Position numbers and translations under genes: made by a program | Source: Carallia brachiata | Taxonomy: Eukaryota; Streptophyta; Magnoliopsida; Malpighiales; Rhizophoraceae | Assembly (NCBI GenBank): GCA_021464245.1 | Contig: JADCRB010000068.1 | Coordinates: forward strand, 13,989,351 to 14,053,350 | DNA: 64,000 nt | Reading direction: 5' to 3' | The notes under the pieces: model-generated | The model's database searches: none | What the model was told of the DNA's origin: nothing | Seen by the model: only the letters and a program-made list of their open reading frames with translations | Shown here: one piece after another, positions 45,243 through 54,993 of the stretch | Numbering within the stretch: the first letter of the stretch is position 1 | Layout of the letters: each line of letters starts with the position of its first letter

Positions 45243-47667
45243 CTAGAATTTCTGAATGACCACTGAATTGGCGAGGCCTGCCTGCTCTATTGTCTGAGAA
45301 GGATCCGTAAGCAGCTTGGGAGGAAATCCCATTACCTGCAGCTGATAATTCTGTGCACTACCAGGCCTCGATGAATCAATGAATGCTCGAATGTGATTGA
45401 TATTATGGTGGTAATTGAAGCGACCTATCAAGCGGGTGCCATCAGCCAGCCTAAGCTGAATTGACGTTGATGGCAATGTTTCATCCACAACTAGACCGGC
45501 CGAAGGGGTAGCAGCAGTGTTGAGAGAAGTAGCACTACCCACTGGTTGGACTGCCACCTGAGTACTGCTGCTACCCAATGTTCTCCCTACACCCTGAAAT
45601 GGAATGTGGCGTTGCTTCTCTGGTTCCTGCAAGAAATATGAGTGGCAGTAAAGTTTAACCAAAAAGGTAATTTTCTTGTTAGAAGTCCACAAATGAAATG
45701 GACAAGCAGCAAATACCCCAGCCAGATGAGATTCTATATTTCTTAATGGTCATCAAAACCAAAACTTAGATGCTGTCATCCAATATCCATATGAACTTCA
45801 TAACAGAGCAAGGCAATAAACTAGGCATGTGTAAGAGAGAGAGAGAGAGAGAGGCTCACAGGACATTTTTCATCCCTCCTGATCAAATTAACATGAACGG
45901 AGGACCTTCTATCTGCAGGCTCAAGCTCCTTGGGACACTCAGACTTTCTGATGCTCTGCAGCAGAGATGGAACGAGTAGGTAAATGCACCACCATTTCTT
46001 AGAGATGAATAAAGTAAAAGGACAGGAAAATTATGTGAAAACAGAGAAACTTTAGCCCAGGATCAAACCCAAGCTTATGTTGACCTTCATTCAACAGGGT
46101 AATAACCATTGAAAATGCACTGGCCCTTGAAAACAAGCACAACAACCAGTGCAGTACTTAATGAAGCACTGAAGAATTGACAACAATGCTATGCCTCACA
46201 GAGTGCCAACAAGTCATTCTCAAGAGCAAAAAAGAAGCAATATCAATCAGAACGCTGAATCTAACACTTGCTTAAAATAAGCCATGAAAACTAATGTGAA
46301 AGACAACAGTATAAAATCCACAAAAATGTTATCTTTCATAGTATTATTTCTTTATCTCTTCAAAGCCTACATTACATAGCCCTTACCTCCAAGAAAGATG
46401 AATTTTCAGGATCATCCAACCTCCTCAAGGGGCCATCATTCACAGTGAAGCCATTGGTCCAGAAAACAATGTTATGAACAACAGCCTCAGGTTGCTGAGG
46501 AGCAGATGGTACAGTTTCCCCAGAGAGTAATCTGCCAGTTCCAGTAAAGCTTCTAGAACTTGAAGATGGATGAAGGTGTTCCAGCGGACCTTCAACAGCT
46601 CCTAATTGCCTAGCTTGGTTGAAAATAGCGTCCACATCATCATTTGCTTTTGTAGGATCTTGAACAAGCATACCGCTGCACTGATCAAAAATAGAAATAT
46701 AAGCTCCGTTCTTAAAATAAATCCCACCAAGTCCCCTACTCTCAAAACTCAGATACAAACATCCTACACCTAAATCCCAACTTCAATAAGGAAAATGTTC
46801 CTAAATGAAGGATAAAATATCGCAGCGAAGCATAAGGCCAGAAATGTGAAAGTGTTAGCAATAACTGGGGAATGGACGAGCTAGCAACAACTAAATCGAA
46901 CTGAATAGGTACCAAAACGAAAATTTTGTAGTAGTAATAAAATTTAAGAAGCGCCATCACAAATGAAAGCATGTTTTTGCAGCTAAATCAGGTCGTCCGA
47001 CTCCCGATTCCTACTTAGATGATGCTACCCTTCCTTCCGAAATTCCTAATTGGGTAAAGCAACGGAGGGTAAGGTAATAATATCTGAACAACACTATAAA
47101 GCGAACTACCTCATACTAATGGGTAACAGAAGAAAACTTTTCTACAAAAAAAAAAAATCAAATTGAAGGAGAAGAAGAGCAATTTCCCAGAAAACCTAAT
47201 TCACAAATCAAGAAACGAAACAAGAAGGCAAGATCTGAAAACAAACAAAAAAGAGATGACTGTCCAGTCCACATCGATCATCAAATTCCACTACACCACG
47301 CTTCATTTTTACAGTGAGTGCATAGCTATTTCCGATTCTTCAATTAAACAAAAAAAAAAAAAAAAAAGAAGAAAATGAAAGAACAAAGAAAGACCATCGT
47401 AAGGTGAGATTAGATGCAGTTTGGGAGGACGATGCATGAACCTGCAAGTAATTTGTCTAAAATAATAGCTGTCAGTTACGGAAGGACGAGGGACGACCTT
47501 TTTTCTCCGCCAGTGTAGTACTCCTGAGGCTGAGGAGCATCCTCGTCGCTGTCCGAGTCGGGGGCGGTGCGCCGGTTGAGATCGGACAGCGTGCGGATGC
47601 CGCCGCCGCCGCCACCGCCGCTTCGACTGCTCGATGGCTTCGCCGGTTTCTTGTCTTTTGATGCCAT
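45243..47667 (-). CDS. PUX4: Plant UBX protein (PUX3/PUX4 type, p47-like), 312 residues
   Basis: Exons (minus): 47667-47498, 46675-46387, 45955-45860, 45626-45243 (TAG); 939 nt. The product starts [20 protein letters not shown], followed by [10 protein letters not shown] and the conserved [20 protein letters not shown] domain spans about residues 93-195 ([31 protein letters not shown]). The UBX domain runs from about 235 to the end ([19 protein letters not shown] ... VVIQKF). There is no UBA domain, as in PUX3/4. These proteins bind the N domain of CDC48/p97 and act as cofactors. The first intron starts GTCGTC, a weak donor, but the joined reading (GEK-SGM) is the family sequence. The Gly run is coded by a GCC/GCG-type microsatellite (47598-47625). 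It lies upstream of the EBS-type gene on the same strand. PUX3 and PUX4 cannot be told apart here. Confidence 0.93.
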
Positions 47668-48314
47668 TTTTTTTTGCTTTTTGTTTTTTTAGAATCGGAT
47701 TTGTCGATGGAAAAAGACGAGATCTTTGGTTTTCAGCTGCGCGTCCACCGCATCTATTTGTTTCTTGTGTTTTTTTTTATTTCTTTTTTCCGTACCACAC
47801 GCGCCCTTTCTTGCGCGTAACGGAACGAAAGGGACTTCCCTGACGCGGCTCGTTCGTCTCCGTTTGGAAGAAGAAAAAGCGGCGAATCTACAATTTTCCC
47901 CCTTTTTTTTTTTTTTTTTGTTAATTGTGTTTTTGTAATCTGCATATATTTCATATTGAGGAGATTTTTATTTTTTTATTTTTGTTGTTTTTTTTGGTTA
48001 TGGGGAATTTCTTTCCGAACAAGAATAAACAGCAGCCTAATATTCTCATACTCAAACTCAAAATTAAGGTCTATATAATATTTAAGAAAAAGGAAATCTC
48101 ATTTTCAATTTTATTTGATTTGCACGTATTTTTCTTATTCATGTCCTCTCTCAATCAATGGGACTCTGTTAAATTTACTAAAAAACTATAAGAACATTAT
48201 TATTATTTTTAAAGTAATGACATTATTTTTACTTGATTTCTTATTCTTTATATTTTTATATATTATTAATTTAAATATCAAAATATTAACGTCAAATCTT
48301 ATTCCGCGCGCTCT
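47668..48314. other. PUX upstream region
   Basis: T-rich and A-rich blocks with a mixed-composition part at 47700-47890, probably 5' UTR and promoter. ORFs here are low-complexity and not supported. Confidence 0.4.
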
Positions 48315-48501
48315 AAGCACAACGCAATCTCCAACTCCTATGTGATGATCAGTCAGCTGTCATCTACTCGAGACTAAGTTGAGTGTTAACATCCACTCTT
48401 GATCCGGCACTCTGTAGCTTTGTTTTATTTTGCACGTCACAAGCACAACGCAATCCCCAACTCCTCTGTAATGATCAGTCGGCTGTCATCCACTCGAGAC
48501 T
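48315..48501. repeat. Two direct copies of a 61-base motif
   Basis: 48315-48375 and 48441-48501 begin AAGCACAACGCAATC and end ACTCGAGACT, with about five mismatches in 61 bases and a 65-base spacer. Each has CAACTCCT, TGATCAGTC and CTGTCATC in order. No ORF spans them. Confidence 0.85.
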
Positions 48502-51500
48502 TTTGATCACTTCTATTGCATCCGTAGCAACAGCGTAAATATCAAATTCTTGTCCGTAACAACAAAAAATAACAATAAAATAAATTTCTTCTGGACTAAA
48601 TTGTTATTGTATTTTATTATGCACTAAATTGTTTGTTACATTATGTGTCTGTGAAATAAAATGGCATTTAGGCCTTCCCAGTCATATAGGCAAATGCTCA
48701 CATAGCAATATTAATATAAGTCTATTTTTATATAATAAAAAAAAAGGTGGCCGTTGCACTGCCCAAACCTGGGCAAACATGGGACTGCCTTTTGCTTAAA
48801 TTTGCCCCCTATTTCAAGGGCAGCCTACCCGAGCAACAGGCTGCTGGGAAAAAAAAAAAAAAAGCCTCCTGTTCCGTCGACTTCTTATTGTTTTTTTTGG
48901 TCTGCATAACCAAACCCTAACATAAACAAAAATGTCTGACATGTATAATGAACTATAATATAAATTTTCGAAATTGTCTTTTGTTGTTTTGTTAATAATA
49001 GTGAGAATGTAATTGCTCTGTCTGAAAGACAAAGGATCAACAAGATTTTTCTTAATTAAACCATTTGGCATGGTGTAATGACTATTAAATCTCTTAAATT
49101 GAAGTGGGATCTAAAGTTCAATTTTACAACCAAGGCCTAATAATTTCAACAGTAAACTTTTGTGGCCAAACAAAAAAATTATTTAAATAATATTCATAAT
49201 ATAACAACAAATGATATTTGTGTAACTACGATGATAAAATATATAACGAAAATAATAATAATTTATTTTTAGTCCACAATTTTGTATTATTATCGCACAA
49301 ATTACATTCATTATTATAATATAAATACTATTTGACTAATTTTTTATCTAACTACTTAACGAAGCCCTAATTTTAATTAGGTTATTAATTTATTTATTTA
49401 TAAATTCACCTCAATTCTCTCGCTGATAATTGTCTAACTGCCCTCCCCTTTGTTAATCGCCCGTCCACATAACAGATATGACTCGGAAACCCGCTTGATG
49501 ACTCGGACGATCTCGCAGACTCACTCGCGGATCGCTTTGCTGGTTGCTTCCAGGAATAATAATAGGGGGAGTGTAGTAGCAGTACTAGTGGTAGTTGTTG
49601 TTTTACAAAGAGGAAGCGAAGCGAGTTGAGGAGGAGGACCCACCCAGATGAGTCATTTATCTCCACAAGCGATGGATAAGTGTAGCAATTATCATTCATT
49701 AATTGGGCTGAGTGCTGTTATGCGGACACATGAAACAACAGATTAAAAATATACATGTGATAATGGGTTCAGTTTTATTATATATACATTTTTATACACA
49801 GATAATATACATATAAATATATTTTTTTTGACGAATTTCATTAGTTTTACAACAACGATTATTATTTTTATGATAAAAAATTATATGTTAATTTCTTATA
49901 TTATATTTTATCAAAATATGATTACCAAATATAATTACTAAAATATGAAGGTCAAATTTTTTTTTTATAATAATAGAACGATTGTTTTGTATAATAAAAA
50001 TTAATAAAAAAATATATTCACTTTTATCAAAATTTTAATTATTTAATTATATAAATTAATTAATTAATTTTTATATAAATATTCTACATATATTTTTTCT
50101 TATGTACACGTACAATATCCAAATTTGACATCATATTCATTCACCCACTTTTAAGTCATGCTGGGCTTACTCTGCTTCAACCCAATATTTTGTTCTGTAT
50201 CTGAATTCCTACATTGGCACGTGTGCTCTTGTTCTGTGCCTTTCTCCTTGTGCTTTAATCTCCTGTTTCATCGTATATCTAATATAATGGAAAAATATTT
50301 ATGGATGCAAAAAAAATGTAAATACAAAATAAATATATAATAATTAAGTATTTATTTTGTATAAATTAATGATTAATATTTATAATAAAAATAAACGTAT
50401 TTTTTAATTAATTTTTAATATAAATATTAATAATTTAATTATATAAAATAATTAAGTAATTACAATACGTTTGTTTCATGCTATTTGTTGTGCTCACGTA
50501 CCAAATGGGACTATAATATAAATGATTATTGGAACATTTCTACAAACTAATAAAGTGGATAATTGGGGGTGGGATGTATAAACTGTCCGCGGCCGTGTTC
50601 AAATAGATTGCATTTGTTATTTTTATTTATTTTTTAAAATAAAATTTGTTTATAATTTTATATTATATAAATTTATTTTTTAATTTTTTATTTAATTAGA
50701 CTTCACTTATTATATGAAGTAAAATTATGATTAAGTTATATTTATTAAAAAAATAATTTAAATTAGAAATTTCTTGATATATATATATTTAAACATGTGA
50801 AAAATCATGCCCTACTAACTCAATCATGCTGCTCTCTGCTATTTAAGACATTAATTAGGCAGGTACCCATCTGGCATATGTAATCGTGTGTCAACATCTC
50901 ACTTCACAATTCACATGCAAGCTGCCTGTCCTCGAATGATCTCTCCATGCCGCGAATAACTTAACGTATAAACTACCATATATAAGAGAGTCAACACAAA
51001 AAAATTAAACGAAAAACCAAAGGGATAGTTATTTTTGTTAATATATAGTCAATCTAAAAATATTATGTAGAATCATAGTTGCCGATTGCTTGTATTCTTC
51101 AAGTTCATGGTTGAATTGATCATTTCAGTTAGTGCAAACACTCAATTATAATTAACACTTAGAGTTGCTCCCTTTTAACAGAAGATGTGAAATTAGTGTG
51201 GTTGTTCTGCTTGGAGCATGAACATTCAGCAAACCATCTGTGCTCTTCATATTCACTGTTTTTTAATTTATACAGAGGTTAAAATAAAAGGAAAAGATAG
51301 AGAGAAATTTTTTTTTCAATTTTATTAATATACTCTAGTAAAGTAATTGGTATATACACGCACATATACACACACTCGCATTGGTTTACGAAATTTGTTA
51401 AGTTTATTTTCACATGTATTTTATTTAAAATAGAAAAACATAAAGATATTCAAATGTTGAGTATTATTTTTGTTTTCTAAATCTGATTTAAACCAAATTT

Positions 51501-52559
51501 GCTTTTATAGTTAATTTGTATTTAAGAAAAACAAATGGTTACATTCAATTGATTTTAGGAAAAGAAAGGAGAATTTTGGAGTAGTTTTTTTTCTTCCGTT
51601 TGATGAAATAATTTTTTTTTAATTTTAAGAAAAAATAAGTAAATCAAGATTTTTTTTTTGAAAACAAGGATTTGAGAGTTTTTTTTTCTCTTTTTGTCTG
51701 TTATTTTTCTATGTTAGAAAATTTTATAATCATGGAAATTTAATTACAATTAAAGTAAGATTCTTGGAATCAATACAATTATTATTTGATTACAATCAAT
51801 CTCTATTGACCAATTTATAGAATTCTTTTTTAATTGTAATTAACCTTTCATAACTATAAAATATTTCTACTACTAAGAAATATTCTCACATAATCTATAT
51901 GTAAAAAGAAAAAAAAAAGCTAACAAAATTCTATAATAAAAAACTAAAGTAATTAAACTAAGCATAATCAATTATAAGCACTAATCTTGATGAGAAATTG
52001 TTTGGGTAAAAAAACTAATCTAGTTAAGAGAAAGTAAAAGAATAATAATGAAAGTTTAGTAGAAACTATAATAAAAATTTAAAATAAATATAATATGTGC
52101 ATATCTTTTTATATTCTTCCCGAAAGTAAATCCTAAGTTGCAGAACATGTGATGGTTTTATGGGTTTGGTTAATTTCAATGGTTCGCCAATTCGCCCTTG
52201 TTTTTTATTAAATGGTTTCTGTTGGAATCTTGAACAATAATTTCTCACTTTTTTGTGCTTATTTCTTAGTTGTACTTATTTGTGCATACTTCCAACATTG
52301 TTTTGGGCTTTAATTTTCATCTCTAAAAGTTTTTATAAAATTAAACGCAAAATATTGACAATTTGAAGAAGAATGAGAGAAGTCGCATTTGTTTGTATAT
52401 TTACAGAGTGAAAAAAAAGAAAAAGAAAAAGAAAATGGAAGAAACAATCGCACTCACCACTAATTTTTAGCCTTTATATTAATTTTCATATTATATGACA
52501 TTAATGCGAAAACTTGTCCATGAGTTTTAAAACTAGTTATTTATTTATTTAATTAGTAT
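48502..52559. other. AT-rich intergenic DNA
   Basis: No gene that I can support. Mixed-composition islands lie at 48750-48880 and 49410-49720; their open frames lack recognisable features. The rest is AT-rich with many TTAATT words. 51600-51830 shares words with 34560-34760. Confidence 0.35.
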
Positions 52560-53165
52560 ATTAAAAAGTTCATATAGAACTTCCTCACGTTTGTAGTTGT
52601 CATGTAGCAAAACTATGAAATTTTTTTTTAGTTCTTTACTATTTCTAAATTATTTTAAATTACGTTATAATATAAATATGATATAAATATGAAAAAATAT
52701 AATTTTTATTCCACTCCCTCTAATCATTTTTTTATTAACTACAATTTAATATGATCTAATTATGAAAAAAATATGATATATATTTTTTAGTGCTCTATGG
52801 TCACAGTTAGGTACTAATAATTATAATTCATGATTTTTAAAAGCTATAAATATGATATAAAAATGACATAAATACAATTGTTATTCTATTCCATTTAATA
52901 GTTATTTTATGAATTATAATATAATATAATATAAATATGAAATAAATATAATATATATTTTTTTAACGCTTTACAATTTCAATTGAGTGCCAGTAATTGT
53001 AATTCATACTTTTTTAATTACAACTGAGATCCACTGCAATCAAAGATACTCTCTCCAATTATTTTAATAATTATAATTTAATATGATATAAATAGGATAA
53101 AAACTCTTGAGAGCTAAACAGTTGTAACTGGGTGTCACTAATTGAAATTAATGAATTTTTTAATT
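52560..53165. repeat. Degenerate tandem repeat, about three units
   Basis: Three successive stretches (about 52600-52842, 52843-53015, 53020-53165) each carry ATAT(G)ATATAAAT(A/G)(T/G)G-A words followed by a conserved tail. The tails are GTCACAGTTAGGTACTAATAATT, TTTCAATTGAGTGCCAGTAATT and GTAACTGGGTGTCACTAATTG, each followed by AATTCAT-like sequence and a T run. Highly diverged. Confidence 0.55.
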
Positions 53166-53316
53166 ACTATTAATTTCTTAAATTTCATCTCATATTATAT
53201 GTAATTGAATTTATATTAATATTCTTAATAAATATCTAGGACATGCTAATCCGTGAGATTAAAATCCAGTATATTATATATACTATATGAGAAATACTGA
53301 TTCAGTCGGGCCTCAC

Positions 53317-53421
53317 TCAATTGTCGTTCTTGAGTTTAGGAATCAGCGCCATCAGGACTACAAGCAGGAAAACGGCACCTAAGATGAAGACTGCTTTCTC
53401 ACTCTGAATTTTGCTTACGGG
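53317..53421 (-). pseudogene. Family B small membrane protein, collapsed copy
   Basis: On the minus strand a frame reads AVFILGAVFLLVVLMALIPK, then LKNDN and TGA at 53317-53319. This is the family B C-terminus, very like 11528-11641. It is joined directly to the N-terminal leader block (53394-53421); the middle third is deleted. The leader block is one arm of the hairpin at 53394-53465. Confidence 0.5.
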
Positions 53422-53465
53422 TGAAGAAACTTAAGGTCCCGTAAGCAAAATTCAGAGTGAGAAAG
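53394..53465. repeat. Perfect 28-bp inverted repeat with 16-base loop
   Basis: 53394-53421 (starting CTTTCTCACTCTGAA) is the exact reverse complement of 53438-53465 (ending TTCAGAGTGAGAAAG). The 16 bases between are TGAAGAAACTTAAGGT. Each arm is the start of a family B copy, so two family B copies lie head to head here. Confidence 0.95.
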
Positions 53466-53643
53466 ATGTTGTTTCCCATATCGGTATGTTCAGTCTCGTT
53501 CCTCCGCAAAAGTTGTTTAGACTTCCTGCTCATTCTTCTTGGGGGAAAACCTGAGTCCATGCCCTGGACCTTCACGGTCTCTAGATGGTGCCGATGTCCT
53601 GCTGATGGTGCTAACGGTGCTGATGGTGCTTTGGGCCTTATAG
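53466..53643 (+). pseudogene. Family B small membrane protein, frameshifted copy
   Basis: ATG at 53466 opens MLFPISVCSVSFLRKSCLDF, then LLILLGG. After one surplus G the family frame resumes as ENLSPCPGPSRSLDGADVLL and MVLTVLMVLWAL, with TAG at 53641-53643. It aligns along its whole length with the open copy at 34202-34402. One base separates it from an open frame. Confidence 0.55.
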
Positions 53644-53997
53644 GGGTGGGGGTGGTTCCAGTTCCACTTGGACAATGTTGCTTACTATTACATTTTCTGA
53701 CAAAAAATTGTTCAAATGTTGTTTGAATATAACTGCTTGTATTTGATTTATAGTCATCTGAATTTTAAATGCAACTAAAACAAAAAAGAAATAATTATTA
53801 TCATTTTTTTCACATGAAATTTAATTAGTTGTACATTAAATACAAATAGTTTTATTCAGACAGCGTTTCGAGCAGTTATTTTTCAAGTAATGTAACTTTT
53901 TCCCTAATATTATTATTAAGCAACAGTTTCAACGCAAATAGCCGTAGGTACGATCAAGTTTCTGTCTCCATTCTTAAAACGGAATTTGCGAGAAGAA

Positions 53998-54215
53998 AAT
54001 ACCCATCGGGGCAGAGTTAATATAATCTGGAAGAAGAGTATGGGTGGGTTGGCGGTTCAGTGCGGGCTCTTTCGGCGGTAGCTGCTGTGCTTTTGTGGGC
54101 TTTATTGATGATGGGCTCTCAGTAACCATATGTTTTTGTGTTGCTTCTGTTGCCCCTGATTTTGTTGGCAATTCTCTACTTCTCCATCAAGCCTCCTGAG
54201 AGTCTGAGAGACAGC
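53998..54215 (+). pseudogene. Family A small membrane protein, copy without start codon
   Basis: The region matches copy 2 at 11127-11314 in inverted orientation. Two extra bases destroy the ATG (near 54025). The frame then reads LEEEYGWVGGSVRALSAVAA, a hydrophobic stretch and MMGSQ followed by a stop, and continues YVFVLLLLPLILLAILYF. Decayed. Confidence 0.55.
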
Positions 54216-54329
54216 TAATTAATTTATCTTATTGTTAGATTTTAATTTGGAGGATGGTTTAGGGACCTGATCATCAGTACCTAAAATACCACTACCAGCA
54301 CTAGCCAAAGATGATAAATTAATTAACTG

Positions 54330-54513
54330 TCACTCAGACTCAAAGGAGGCTTGAGAAAGTATAGAATTGCCCCCAAAATCAAAAGGCACATAAGCACACG
54401 AAACATAAGGTGGTTGCAGAGAAGCCATCACCAATGGAGTCAACTAAAGAACAGCTGCGACTGCTAAAAGAGTCGGTGTTTGAACTGCCACCCCACCCAT
54501 ATTCTTCTTCCAT
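54330..54513 (-). pseudogene. Family A small membrane protein, frameshifted copy
   Basis: On the minus strand ATG at 54513 opens MEEEYGWGGSS. An extra base then shifts the frame before the first hydrophobic segment. Downstream, the third frames preserve VTPLVMASLQPPYV-like wording and an LILGAIL segment. It corresponds to copy 1 at 10726 in the inverted block. Confidence 0.55.
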
Positions 54514-54993
54514 ATTATATTAATTCCAACGGAAGGCAACATGATGCCAGATTGGATGACAGGCTTTGCTTCTTCTTTAGAGTAGGGCTTCCATATACCA
54601 TATTTTTCATGAGCCTCCTCAAGTGTGTTCAATCTTATGGCAAGATACAGTTGGTGTGCACTGGCCTTCCATGGTGTTTTTCATAGTCGTCTTTTGATTG
54701 TATTTGGGTTTCTTAGCCTTCCTTTTGAACCAATGCATGTATATATATTGTTCATGTTATAGGGGGCGGTTCCAGTTCCACTCGGACGACGTTGCTTACT
54801 TGACATTGTGAGATCATCAATTGTTGGTAGTTAAGAGTATGTGAGACACAATGAATCACTATAACTGAGGTGTGATGGGCATTCCAAATGCAGTACCATA
54901 GTAAACACGCCTGACTCGCACAGGTTAACTTAAAAAAAAAAAAAAATGTACCAATAAACAATGTTGCATTTTAGTATGCCAAAAGCAATTTCT

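Noticed and set aside
49406..49699. Minus-strand open frame of 97 codons
   Set aside because: The Ser/Arg/Leu-rich frame has no domain, and its end runs through mixed repeats. Composition is slightly higher in G+C, but nothing else supports a gene.
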